The translations under genes and the position numbers were made by a program. A stretch of DNA of 64,000 nt, from positions 18,555,619 through 18,619,618 of the forward strand of contig OZ023182.1 in the NCBI GenBank assembly GCA_963995505.1. The letters run 5' to 3'. Below the pieces are notes generated by a model. That model did no database searches. It was not told where the DNA came from and saw only the letters and a program-made list of their open reading frames with translations. This stretch comes from Hypericum androsaemum. Lineage: Eukaryota; Streptophyta; Magnoliopsida; Malpighiales; Hypericaceae. This document shows positions 46,464-58,356 of this stretch, in pieces. The first letter of the stretch is position 1. Each line of letters begins with the position of its first letter.

Positions 46464-46473
46464 GGTGTCACAG

Positions 46474-46946
46474 GGGTATGGATTGGGTACGAAATGCCAC
46501 TATTCCGAACCGTTTGGAATGAAGATACGCGGGGACTTTTTTGCAAACGCGCTAAAATACGGGAACCAAAATGAAAAAAGTCATGCACAAATACAGGTCG
46601 GATACAAATGCCATTATCACATAACTGCGCATGCCAGTATCACATAACTACGCATGCCAGTATCACATAACTACGCATGCCAGTATCACATAACAGTGCA
46701 TGCCAGTGTGACATTTTTGCAAAAATGTTAAAACATAGGGGACCAAAATGAAAAAACTATGCTTGCCATTATCATCAATAGGGACTTGCCGTTTTCACAA
46801 AAACAAATGCCATTATCACATAACTGTACTTGCCATTATCACATAACTACGCTTGCCATTATTACATACTTGCGCTTGCCGCTGCGGTCCCCTTCACTCC
46901 AAGCCGTCCGAAATCAATTCCTTCACTCCGTACCCAATCCAAAGCC
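46474..46946 (+). mobile_element. Mutator-type MITE, copy 3
   Basis: Ends gggtatggattgggtacg and ccgtacccaatccaaagcc, with a perfect 10-bp duplication ggtgtcacag (46464-46473 and 46947-46956). Contains four near-identical cataactgcgcatgccagtat units followed by the second repeat block. Best-preserved copy with respect to its target duplication. Confidence 0.92.
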
Positions 46947-47249
46947 GGTGTCACAGAAGATTTGCTAAAGCCTAAGGGGAGAATCTGTTATTACACGTAG
47001 TGTCACGTCATCAATTCCGGCATATTTTGTGCTTTAGTCCTTTGGTCTCGTGGTCAATAGAGATGGATGGCTATTCATGTTTCGATCTTAAGGTTTTCCT
47101 TTCGTATCGATTTTGTACCCTAGAATGAATATGTATTTACCATGTACTTGATATGTATCGATTCATACATAATAATTATGCACACAAAATAAAATTGACA
47201 AGCAATCTATTACACAGAACATATGCTCTGATACTACATATAAAATTAA

Positions 47250-48377
47250 GGGAAAATTATTGTGGTGTCCTTCGTGTTTGACTAAATCGACAATTTTGTC
47301 CTCTATGTTTCAAAAATTATTTTCCCGTCCTCCGTATTTAATTTAATTATACTTTAAAATTCTTCGTTGATGTCAGCAGACAATTTTTTCATATAAATGA
47401 CTCATATAACTTTACAAAAATTAATTAAAATTATTATATTAATCTATCATCTACTCCGGTAAGTTCTTCTCCGGCACCGACGAGCACCACTGTTCATCTT
47501 CTTCCTATCTTCAATGATCGGCAGAAGACCAGAATGCCGGTAACTTCAAACATCAACAATCGACGGAGGTACCTTCAAACGACAACAGGTCATCAGTCAG
47601 CAGCCACACGATTGTCGCATCGAGCCACCACCCAAAGCCCCCCCACAACCTCCGGCAGCTCTGCCCTTACCACCTCCGGCTCCATCCCCCCTTTCCTCTC
47701 CCTCTAACGCTACAGCAATACAAAAAAGCAAATATTTCCTTTCAATTTAACGATGACGACGAAGACAGAGACTGAAGTTTGAATCTTAGGGTTGTTTAAT
47801 TTACCCACCACCGTCATCTCCACTTATTGGCCGAAACCCTCCACCACCAGGTCCATGGCACGGAGGGCTATCAAAGTCGAGGCAACAACCATCCCGTCCT
47901 CTAAAATTATTAGGGCTGCGGTGGCCGTAACTGCCGCTTCGTTGTTAGGGTACCGGTTGGGCGGGGGTGGGCCGTCAGATAAGTGAGAAGGCAGTGAAGC
48001 GGAGGCCCGACAGCGTCGCCATTGTTGCTGCCGCATTAGGAGCGGTCTCCTTCTCCTCGGTGCCTATCCATAATCTTTAATTCAGTTTCAAAGAAGAAAT
48101 TCTGAGCTTCGTGGAGTGATTTTTGTTATCACCGTTGAACGGAATCTTTGTCACGGCTGACCGGGAAAGAAAGGATTGACAGGTAGGAGATGACTTGTGT
48201 TTTGAAGGATATTTTTGTATTTTAATGACAAAAATGAAAAAAATTGACTGCCAATATGAGTCAGGGAGCCGAGAGTATAATAAAATCAAACACCAGAGAT
48301 GGTAGAATAATTTTTGAATCACGAGAGATAAAATTACTTATTTAGTCAAACACGAGGAACACCATAATAATTTTTCC
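47250..48377. mobile_element. Pack-MULE candidate
   Basis: Long inverted ends: gggaaaattattgtggtgtc...gtttgactaaat on the left is the reverse complement of atttagtcaaacacgagg...aatttttcc on the right. The flanks are a 9-bp duplication with one mismatch, taaaattaa (47241-47249) and taaaactaa (48378-48386). Between the ends, 47450-48080 is GC-rich and gene-like (both strands open for 60-70 residues, rich in Pro, Ser and Ala), unlike the AT-rich surroundings. It may be a captured host gene fragment; I cannot name the donor. No transposase. Confidence 0.7.
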
Positions 48378-48417
48378 TAAAACTAATTAGTAATTACATA
48401 GAAATTCATCGATAAGC

Positions 48418-48538
48418 GGAATGGTATGGGCTTTTTTCATTTTTATCCCTAAGTTTTAACTTTTTACAAAAAAGTTTATGTGTGTCCTTCAATCCAAACG
48501 GTTCGGAATGAGTCCATTCTGGACCCAATCCAACCCCC
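48418..48538 (-). mobile_element. Mutator-type MITE, truncated copy 4
   Basis: Only one end is clear: ccattctggacccaatccaac, preceded by the family's tttttacaaaaaagt and aaacggttcggaatg words. The left end is decayed and no duplication is visible. Confidence 0.6.
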
Positions 48539-48770
48539 TCGTCATAGGTATAACTTGGTTTCTCTCCTTCCTTAAGCTTAGTTATACCCATTGATAAGTA
48601 GCATTAAAAAAATTTAGACAAAAAAGGACCAAGCTATATAATTAGAATTAATCAATAGAGTACATCAAGCTTCTAATGTACGACTGAGATTAAATTGATA
48701 AACTTCAACATAATAGAACTCTTAATTTCAATAATAGAGTCTAACAGTAAGAGAGCCGCATTAATAAGAA

Positions 48771-49300
48771 GGGAAAAGTTCACTAAAGTACTTTGTAGTT
48801 TCACGCTTTGTTACTATAGTACCCTGTGGTTTGATTTTTTCTTTTTAGGTGATAGAGGTTTCGAAAAGTGACACTTTTGGTGACAGATTTTTAACCGGAG
48901 TTAATTTTTCTAACCTGACCATACACATCAATGCCACGTCATTGCCACATCATATTTTTATATCCTAAATGGCGATGATATGGCAAAATTTCAAAATCTC
49001 AAAAGTTAAAATTACAAAATTGCCACATCGCAAAAATTTTTATAATTAGGGTTAGAAAAATAAAGGGATTGAGATTTTGTAATTTTTTCACGTCATCGCC
49101 ACTTAGGATATAAAAATATGACGTGACGATGATGTGGCATCTATGTGTATGGTCTGGTTGAAAAAATCAACCTTGGTTAATAATTTATCAGCAAAAGTGT
49201 CACTTTACGAAACCTCTGTCACCTAAAAAGAAAAAGTCAAACCACAGGGTACTAACGTAAGAAAGCATGAAATCACATGATACTTTAGTGAACTTTTTCC
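48771..49300. mobile_element. Long-inverted-repeat (foldback) MITE
   Basis: Ends gggaaaagttcactaaagta and tactttagtgaactttttcc, with inverted arms over about 110 bp (for example ccctgtggtttga at 48833 and tcaaaccacaggg at 49228). A 9-bp duplication with one mismatch, taataagaa (48762-48770) and taacaagaa (49301-49309), suggests Mutator affiliation. No coding capacity. Confidence 0.85.
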
Positions 49301-49309
49301 TAACAAGAA

Positions 49310-49662
49310 TTACTAAATAGATCTTACAAGATCACAAACAGATATTAATTTTTAAAAATCTGAATATAAAAAAAGTTATGAAAAAAAAGATTACATAAAC
49401 AAGATCTCCTAATTTGGTAATACTATCAATTGACCTTATTAATAAATATTTACCTTTCCAAAAAAATACTATCAATTGAACCATAGTAGGTAAGCTCATA
49501 ACTAACAGCACAATATATGTCAAATTGAGCCCCACATTTAACCTCAGAATTGGCAGCACAATAAACAAGAGAGTACATTATAAATAATAGCAATGTTATA
49601 AAAAAATTAAGCTTTTCAAAAATTAAAAGGAACAATCTAAAATAAAGGCAATCAAACAAACA
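49310..49662. other. SPH upstream region
   Basis: Shared promoter-type sequence with tataaata at 49579, about 84 bp before the start codon, and the aacaatctaaaataaaggc leader found before other copies. Confidence 0.55.
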
Positions 49663-50112
49663 ATGAAAAAAACTATGTTCAGTTCCCTACTTTGCATCAT
49701 TATTCTTGCTATGTTACTAGACCTTGGCGAAACAAAAAGATGGCACTTGCATGTGGTCAATAGCCTAGGTGGCCCTCCCGAGATGCTTGTGCATTGCAAA
49801 TCCAAGGATGATGATCTTGGAGGCCATTATCTCAAAGTTGGCGAAGAAGTAAATTGGAAATTTGATGTGAATTTATTTGATACCACCCTTTTCTTTTGCC
49901 GTGTGGCACCAAATATCAACTATGATGCCCGTTTCGACGCTTTTCGAGCAAAAGGAGGTCCTATTTCCTTTTATCATATGTGCAACCAACCATCGGTGGG
50001 TGGGTACTATGATTGTTTCTGGATCGCTAAAAATGATGGAGTTTATTTTCGAGACTTTAGTAAGAATCCTCCTTTGGATATTTTTAAGTATAAGTGGGAG
50101 AAAAGTAAATAA
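49663..50112 (+). CDS. S-protein homologue (SPH), intact copy 3
   Basis: 149 residues. Signal peptide MKKTMFSSLLCIIILAMLL, mature part from about residue 24 (TKRWHLHVVNSLGGPPEMLVH). Mature cysteines are at 45, 79, 107 and 118. FFCRVAP replaces the FWCYVAP of other copies, so this is the most distinct intact member on the right side. Ends KYKWEKSK. It is the parent of the truncated copy at 59871: the second half and about 2.5 kb of downstream sequence reappear there. Start fixed by alignment with paralogues; single exon. Confidence 0.93.
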   Translation: MKKTMFSSLLCIIILAMLLDLGETKRWHLHVVNSLGGPPEMLVHCKSKDDDLGGHYLKVGEEVNWKFDVNLFDTTLFFCRVAPNINYDARFDAFRAKGGPISFYHMCNQPSVGGYYDCFWIAKNDGVYFRDFSKNPPLDIFKYKWEKSK

Positions 50113-50770
50113 ACTTTGATGGTGGAAGTAGTCAATAAGTTCTTGCTGATCAATCTTATTTGATGCATGTATTGTCTTGTCTTTCACAGTCAATAGATAA
50201 AGCAAGACTTAAATACTTACTCATAAGCTCGATAAATAGATTATCAATCTCATCTGATGAATGGGAGTGGGTATTGTCTCTTAAGCCTGGCGAAGGGTCA
50301 GATATGACCTTCGACGCCGGCGAGTGATCTTGTTACTGATGCGAGAATAGTTTATTTTTTTCGAGTACTACATTAATATTTGAACTTATGTTTTTTAGAT
50401 ATGAAATCAATCTGATATGAATAATCTGGCCAATTTGAAGAAATTTTTTTTGTTTTAATTGGTTATCGAAGGACCAATTCATATAGGTGAGTACACATCA
50501 AGGGAGAAAAAAATAATTGACCATGGGTAAAATTGACTAAAGTTCAGTGACCACAAATGTAGATAAAGTTGGTAATTAGGGAGTAGCAAAGCTGGTAAAA
50601 CGTCTCAGTTTTGGAAGATGCCAAGTTAAATATTTATTACGTTTATACTTGGCCACTTCTACTAACGTATAATTTGGCATCTTCGGTTTCTTTAAGTAGC
50701 ACTGAACATAGGTTTCCTTTTTCTCCCCGCCTTATCCTTTGGAGTTAGGCTTTCTAAAATGTGCTTCATG

Positions 50771-51053
50771 GCTGTAGATTGGGCACGGAGTAAAAAAAAT
50801 CATTACGGACGATTTGGAGTGAAAGAGGACCGCACTGGCATTTTCTATTTACGATACTGGCATGTCCCGGTTATGATACCGGCATGCACCGTTATGTGAT
50901 ACCGGCATTTATTCCGACTTGTATTTGCTACATATACATGTCCCATTTACGATACCGGCCCACACGGATTTTTTCATTTTGGTCCCCTGATTTTAACTTT
51001 TTTACAAAAAAGCCCCTACATATCTTCACTCCAAAATTCCAGACCCAATCCAA
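50771..51053 (+). mobile_element. Mutator-type MITE, copy 5 (unit 1 only)
   Basis: Ends gctgtagattgggcacgg and ccagacccaatccaa; flanks gcttcatg (50763-50770) and gccccatg (51054-51061) are a degraded duplication. The paralogous site at 60778-60785 is empty. Interior has gataccggcatg-type variants of the family units. Shorter than the other copies. Confidence 0.85.
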
Positions 51054-51061
51054 GCCCCATG

Positions 51062-52129
51062 TACTATAAGTAGAAGAGGTGTTGCCAACACGTCTAACAT
51101 GTGCTGGGTCGTTGGTTGGTGCACGACAAAGTCTGTTGTCCGAGGTTTCTAATTTTGGAGATCAGATGTCTATGAAACATGCAAACGAATAACCAAATCG
51201 CGATGTAACATATAATACGAATTGACTGAAATATAAGATTCAATTTATAACACATATAATATTGATGTAAAAAATTACGTTGTCTATCTCCTCTCCATCA
51301 GTAAACAAGGCTCATGAAGCCATATTGGTATTATTTAACATTGTAGATACCCGATCTTCCCCCACCTCCAGAAATGACGACACAGAAAACTTGTCTCCAA
51401 TCTCAAAAGAAAACAGTTAATTAGTATAATCACAAGTCACTATCTCAATCAAATAAATTTTGCTTGAAGCTCAAATAATGATTCGGCAAAATAAATGACC
51501 AGAAATTAGGTTCAAAGACTAATCACTTTTTTTATAAGTTCAAGGACTAATCACTTGATTAAAAAAATATCAGGGACTAATCAATATTAAATTGTCCTGA
51601 TTGATTAATATTTTTTGTATGACAAAGGTTGTTCCGATAACATGTAAGAAAATACCAAAGGTTGTTTCGACAACACGTAATATGAATTGACAGAAAATTA
51701 GTATAAACGAGCCTAAAACCTAAGGTTGTCTCTCCTCTCCATGAATAAACAAGGAGCGTGAGAAACATATTCAAGCAAACTACCGCCACTTCACTACTAG
51801 CTTTCATCCATGTTATCGCCGTGAGTACAGAGGCTTAGATATTTTGTCCTTGTCGTCCGGTATCGGTTCATATGACATCATCCGGTATAACTCTTAAGTA
51901 CTTGAAACTTAAAAAGTTATGATAAGTTTTAAGAGTTTTGGAAATTTAAAAATTTTCAAATTATAGAAAATGAAATGAAGTTATTGAATTTTTAAGAAAT
52001 GACTTCTATAAAATATTTAGGACATTTACTGAATCTATGCACGATTCTATTCTTTTGATGATTCATATATTACTATTCCGCCAAATGAACTATTTTTTTT
52101 CAAATAAGACAAAAGTTTGCTAACCTATA
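51062..52129. other. SPH intergenic cassette, no gene
   Basis: Collinear with 60786-62260. Contains the aaacatattcaagcaaac..gctttcatccatg block and, at 51879-51888, the empty site catccggtat of the unit-2 MITE. No coding region. Confidence 0.6.
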
Positions 52130-52424
52130 TGAAATAAATTTTAAAATTATATAAAGAATATTAATTCTGAAAAATATGGATATACCTGAATTTTATGAAA
52201 ATTAAATTCTATATATAAATCTCCTTATTTGATAATACAATAAATATGCGTGACTTTAATGGAAAACAAATTCCATATATAAATCTCCTAATTTGATAAT
52301 AGAATAAATATTCCTGACTTTTATGGAAAACAAATTCCATATATAAATCTCCTAACTTGATACTACAATAAATTTACCTAACGTTTATGGAAAACAAATA
52401 TATATATATATATATATATAATTT
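52130..52424. repeat. 64-bp tandem array upstream of SPH (left half of a split array)
   Basis: Units of about 64 bp built on cctgacttttatggaaaac, then aaattccatatataaatc and tcctaatttgataatacaat. The array is split by the Copia element, which inserted at gataa, and resumes at 57963. A dinucleotide (at)n stretch lies at 52400-52421. Confidence 0.85.
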
Positions 52425-52429
52425 GATAA

Positions 52430-52711
52430 CGTTGGAAATAAATGTGCATTAATGCCAAGAAGGCCCATGTGGAAAGGCCCAAGGTGGGAAGGGAAAATCA
52501 ATCCCACATTGAAAAAAGGCACAAACTTTTCCAAGTTTATAAGGAGGAGCTCCAAGCTAGTGTAACATTAAATGTTCCACTTGAAGGGCCGTCAGAAGCT
52601 GGTTGCAAGGATGTAGCACCATCCGAGCACGAGCATGTATAAGTGCGCATGACGCATTGGAGCATGTCGCAATGAGCACTTTGTGGCGCACTAGGCACTT
52701 CATACGTGCGC
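52430..52711 (+). repeat. Truncated Copia 5' LTR
   Basis: Matches 56999-57313 from ttggaaataaatgtgc to cttcatacgtgcgc. The first base is c where the 3' LTR has t. Confidence 0.88.
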
Positions 52712-55700
52712 CAATGTCTATGCAGATGCCAAGACTGTGAAAGAACTGTGGGATTCCCTGGAGAAGAAGTACAAGACGGAGGATGCTGGGATGAAGAAAT
52801 TTATTGTCGGGAGATTCCTCGACTTCCAGATTCAAGCCGAAAGCATGCAACTCAGTGAGTCCTTCCAAGTGGCTGCACTAATTGACCAGTGGAAGGATTT
52901 CAAGAACTACCTCAAGCATAAGAGGAAGGACATGGGGCTGGAAGACCTGATCATAAGACTGAGGATCGAGGAAGACAACTGAAAGTCTGAAGTCAAGACC
53001 AGCAGGACCAACTCCGAGGCTAAGGTACATCTCGCTGAAGGATGTACCAGTAAGAAGAGGAAGAAGTCCAGAAACAAGCAAGAGAAGCAAGAGCCAAAGC
53101 AAAAGAAATCTAAAAAGATTAAGGGCAATTGCTACAACTGCGACAAGCCTAGTCACATAGCAAAAGATTGTCGCCTGCCAAAGAGGGATGATCGTGAGAA
53201 GGCTAATCTGGCCGAAGATATGTCTGAGCTAGACCTACCGCCGTGATATTTGAAGCCAATCTAGTGGATAACCCAAGAGAGTGGTTTATTGACACAGGGG
53301 TAACCCGACACATCTGCTCAGACAAGGAGATATTCTCGACCTATACCCTGATCAACAGACGAAAATTATTTATGGATAACTCTGTAACTTCCCCTGTAGT
53401 CGGACTAGGCAAGGTAGTGCTGAAGCTGACCTCAGGAAAAGAGTTGACCCTCAAGAATGTGGTGGATGTCCCAGACATTAGCAAGAATCTAGTATCTGGC
53501 TCCCTATTAAGCAAAGCTAGGTTGAAGCTAATTTTTGAGGCTGATAGATTTGTATTAACTAAGGCTGGTACCTTTGTAGGAAAGAGTTACCTCGAGAGGA
53601 GGCTCTTCAAGATGAATGTAAAAACTGTCAAACGCGCCTTTGAAGGCCCTTATAAAGTTGTTAGTTCTTCTTACTTAGCTGAGTGTTCTAACTTATGGCA
53701 TGATAGATTAGGACACGTAAATTTGAGCTCACTAAGAAAGTTAGTAAGATTAAATTTATTGCCTAAAATTGAGTTTGACCCAAACAATAAATGTGAAGTA
53801 TGTGTAGAGGCAAAAATGACCAAAGCACCTTTTCATTCAGTGGAAAGAAGTACTACACCTTTAGAGTTAATCATACCGACATCTGTAATATAAAACACAT
53901 GCAAACTAGAGGTGGGAAAAAGTATTTCATCTCATTTATTGATGATTGCACAAGGTACTGCTATGTACATCTCTTGAAAGGAAAAGACGAAGCTCTAGAA
54001 GCTTTCAAGAGTTATAAGAATGAGGTTAAAAATTAACTTAGTACTAAAATCAAGATGTTTCGAAGTGGTAGAGGGAAAGTATATGTACCTCCGTTTGAGA
54101 AATTCTGCCAACAAAATGGCATTATTCATCAGAAGATTGCACCATACTCACCTCAATCAAATGGCGTAACTGAATTCAAGAATCGAACTCTCAAGGAGAT
54201 GATGAATGCTATGTTGATTAGCTCGAGCTTACCCCAGAACATGTGGGAGAAAGCTGTGCTCTCAGCTAATCACATTCTAAACCAACTGCCACACAAGAAA
54301 AGGGACAAAACCCCATATGAACTATGAAAAGGGAGAAAATCTTCCTATGGTTACCTTAAAGTGTGGGGGTGCCTAGCTAAGGTAGAAATACCTCTACCTA
54401 AAAGGGTGAGAATATGACCCAAGACCATTGACTGCATCTTTATCGGATATGCCTACAACAGTAGCGCATACCAATTTCTAGTGCACAAGTCTAAAAACTC
54501 TGAAATCAACGAGGGAATGGTCATGGAATGCAAACATTCTTTGAGAATATCTTTCCAAATAAGGAGAGGAAAGACCCAAGCTCTAATAAAAGAGCTCATG
54601 AAGCTACTCAAGGTTCTCATCAATTTATTGAGGAACATAGATGTAGCAAATAGGCCAGAATGGCCAAGTCGTTTGGTCCAGATTTTCTGACATACGTGTT
54701 AGAAAATGAACCTGGGACAATCTAAGAGGCGTTGTCTAGTCCAGATACTCCTCTCTGGAAAAAAGCTATCAACAGTGAGATAGAGTCCATCATGCAAAAT
54801 CACACGTGGAAAATCGTGGATCTTCTACCAGGTTGTAAACCTTTGAGTTGCAAGTGGATCCTTAAAATGGGCCAGAACAGCCAAGTCGTTTGGTCTAGAT
54901 TTTTTGACATACGTGTTAGAAAATAAAACTGGAACAATCCAAGAGGCATTGTCTAGTCCAGATGTTCCTCTCTGGAAAGAAGCTATCAACAGTGAGATAA
55001 AGTCCATCATGCAAAATCACACGTAGAAAATCGTGGATCTTCCACCAGGTTGTAAATCTTTAAGTTGCAAGTGGATCCTTAAAAAAAATACAAAGCTGAT
55101 GGATTAATTGATAAGTACAAAGTTCGGTTGGTAGCTAAAAGATTCAAACAGAATGAAGGATATGATTTCTTTGACACGTATTCACCGGTCACAAGAATCA
55201 CATATATTAGAGTACTCATAGCTGTTGCAGCACTCTATAACCTCGAGATACATCAGATGGATGTAAAAATAGATTTCCTTAATAGAGAACTGGAAGAGGA
55301 GATATATATGGAACAACCTGAAGGGTTTGTTACCCCCAGACAAGAACATAAAGTATGCAAGCTGATCAAGTCACTGTACGGGCTGAAACATGCGCCGAAA
55401 CAATGGCATGAGAAATTTGACAGAACAATGATGTCAAATGGCTTTAAGATCAATGAGTGTGATAAATGTGTATACATTAAAGGTACACCTAATACTTACG
55501 TGATTGTATGTCTATATGTAGACCACATGCTAATCATGGGAAGCAGTAATAATTTTATCATGAAAACTAAGAATATGTTAAAGAATAACTTTGACATGAA
55601 AGATATGGGTCTAGCTGACGTCATACTAGGGATTAAAATCTCTAGGAGGACTGAAGGAATTATCTTATCACAATCTCACTATGTTGAGAATGTACTCAAG

Positions 55701-56452
55701 AAATTTGAAATTTTTGACAAACCTCCAGCTAAGACTCTGGTAGACCTAAGTCTACACTTAGCTAAAAATAGAGGAGAAGTATCTCAACTGAAATATACAA
55801 GGATCATTGGGAGCCTGATGTACTTAACAAATTGTACACGCCCTGATATTACTTATTCAGTTAGCAAGCTTAGTAAATTCACAAATAATCCAGGAACGGA
55901 TCACTGGCTAGTTTTGAAAAGGATTCTAAAGTAACTAAAATATACTTTGAACTATGGCATACTATATACGAGATATCCAGCTGTATTGGAAGGATACACT
56001 GATGCGAATTAGATATCGGACACTAAAGACTCCAAATCCACGTGTTCACCATAGGTGGCAGAGCTTTGTCCTGGAAATCCTCTAAACAAACATGCATAGC
56101 TCGATCCACCATGGAGTCAGAGTTTATAGCACTAGACAAAGCTGGGAAAGAAGCTGAATGGCTCAGAAATTTTATAGAGGATATTCCTTGTTGGAACAAG
56201 CCTGTGCCTCATATATTGATACACTGTGGTAGCATGTCAGTGATAGGGAGAGTACAAAGTACTATGTATAACAGTAAGTCTCGACACATCCGTAGAAGAC
56301 ATAACACCGTTAGACAGTTGATCTCTGGTGGTATACTTACCATTGATTATGTGAAGTCTAAGGACAACATGGCTGATCCTTTGACGAAAGGAACTTACAG
56401 AGATCAAATGTATAACGCAGTAAGGGGAATAGGGTTAAAACCCATACATTAA
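52712..56452 (+). pseudogene. Copia gag-pol remnant
   Basis: In order: Gag UBN2-type [18 protein letters not shown] (52730); zinc knuckle CYNCDKPSHIAKDC (about 53133); protease WFIDTGVTRHICS (53283); pre-integrase LWHDRLGHVNL...CEVCVEAKMTKAPF (about 53690-53830). Integrase follows with FIDDCTRYCYVHLL and YSPQSNGVTEFKNRTLKEMM (catalytic Glu position). RT from about 54700 has the altered box YVDHMLIMG (normally YVDD) near 55520, and RNase H has [17 protein letters not shown] (56070) and [10 protein letters not shown] (56370). Stops after EEDN (52981), KNEVKN (54034), TPYEL (54325) and others break it. A 216-bp direct duplication at the RT start lies at about 54653-55085. Confidence 0.9.
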
Positions 56453-56998
56453 AAATGTTCATAGCAGTAACTCAACCATGATTAGTGGAGATCTTACAAA
56501 CTTGGTTCAATGAGATAACTAAGTTATGGATAGTTAAGATGATTACTTAGAATCCTTCCCATTCTCAGAAGCTGCCTATGTACTAACTTGCAGAGGTGTG
56601 GTAAGGTTAAGCGTCTATGTATTTAATGATTCATATACCAGATAAAGGTAGAGCATGGCAGGATACTCTTGATAGGAGATCACCTATATAAGTGTGAAGT
56701 GAGGCCGCTTCAAATAGAACAAACACTTATGAATCCAAGATAAGGTCAATGACGAAAATGGACACAACGTGAGAACCAAAAATATTAGAGATATCATTGT
56801 GTAAATATTATTGTCTTGGTTTATATAAAAAAGCTGACCAGTTCAAGATATCGCATTCACTGAGCAGCAAGTAAATCCGATAATATCTTACTAGAGAAGG
56901 TTCAAAGCCATAAGCTACCTATCTCAATGTAATGATATTTTGTCGAAACTTTTCTTAAAAGTGTCAGCATGCATTAATCATCATTCATGTGGGAGATT

Positions 56999-57962
56999 GT
57001 TAGAAATAAATGTGCATTAATGCCAAGAAGGCCCAAGTGGGAAGGCCCATGTAGAAAGGCCCAAGGTGGGAAGGAGAAACCAATCCCACATTGGAAAAAG
57101 GCATAAACTTTTCCAAGTTTATAAGGAGGAGCTCCAAGCTAGTGTAACATTAAATATTCCACTTGAAGGACCGTCAGAATCTGGTTGCGAAGATGGTGCG
57201 TAGCACTAACCGAGCACGAGCACGAGCACGCGCACGTGCGAGTGAGTATGACACATTGGACGCAGGTCACAATGGGCACTTTGTGGCGCACTTGGCACTT
57301 CATACGTGCGCATCGTCGCGAGGAGCTGGAGGAGCTTCAAAGTTTTACCGAAGCTCGAAAACCACATAGGCTGCTCGGACGAAGAGACACGAAGGGCTAA
57401 AATATCCCAGAAATCTTCAGAAGGAAATTTTCAGATGGTTCAAGGGTTACGAGATGCCTTGCGAAGGAGTGCGAGCGAAGGCCTGTCCATCCGAACGGTC
57501 ACGAAGGCAATAGCCAGGCGAAGATCTGATGGGGCACGATCAAAACCTGGACTGAAAAGGCAAAGGGACGCGAAGCAGCAATAGGCGCCCCGTCAGGCCT
57601 ACAGGTAGGCCTGAGATGCCTCTTTGGAGAGGCTGGAGCCCCTTCGGAGTTGCCAGACAGCCCTTCGGAAATGCCTGCCTCCATTGCCTATAAATAGCCT
57701 CCCCCCATTTGTACTCACCCCAAACAGTCATTGCATAAGCATTCATTAGCAATAGTCGTTCTCTCTCTCTCTCTCAAGCAATTCGACGAAGCTTCGAGAC
57801 TTGTTGTGCTACGATCTTGGAAGTAACTAGTCGTTGTATCTTGAGGACGATTGCCGTAGCCCGAAAGCACTGATTACGGGGCAATCTCGTCTTACGGAGA
57901 AAGAGTCAAACTCTTGCCTTGACTAAGATCCTAATCAAGTACGCCTCCTCCGATAAACAACA
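56999..57962 (+). repeat. Copia 3' LTR, 964 bp
   Basis: Starts tgttagaaataaatgtg, has TATA-like cctataaatagcc at about 57688 with a (ct)n leader near 57762, and ends gataaacaaca. Complete. Confidence 0.9.
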
Positions 57963-58190
57963 GATAATACAATATATATATATATATATCCTAATTTGAT
58001 AATACAATAAATATACCTGACTTTAATGGAAAACAAATTCCATATATAAATCTCCTAATTTGATAATACAATAAATATACCTGACTTTTATGGAAAAAAA
58101 TTCCATATATAAATCTCCTAATTTTATAATATAATAATGTACCTGACTTTTATGAAAAACAAATTCCATATATAAATTGACTTCGTAATA
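57963..58190. repeat. 64-bp tandem array (right half of the split array)
   Basis: Continues the array of 52130 with three units before the SPH gene at 58357. The (at)n stretch is at 57971-57988. Confidence 0.85.
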
Positions 58191-58356
58191 GGTAAGCTCA
58201 TAATTGACAGCACAATAAGTGTCAAATTGAGCCCCATATTTAACCCCAGAACTAGCAGCACAATAAACAAGAGAATGCGTTATAGCAACATTATAAAAAA
58301 AATTAAGTTTTAGAAAATTAAAAGAACAATATAAAAGGAAGGCAGTCAAACAAACA

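Larger units (their letters stand above)
52430..57962 (+). mobile_element. Degenerate Ty1/Copia retrotransposon with truncated 5' LTR
   Basis: Target duplication gataa at 52425-52429 and 57963-57967. The 3' LTR is 56999-57962 (tgttagaaat to taaacaaca), preceded by the purine tract atgtgggagat. The 5' LTR keeps only its first 280 bp or so (52430-52711) and then passes straight into gag, so the LTR end, the primer site and the Gag N-terminus are deleted. Domain order gag, protease, integrase, RT, RNase H is the Copia order. Absent from the sister duplication unit, where the site near 62550 (ttagataatacaa) is empty. Confidence 0.92.
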
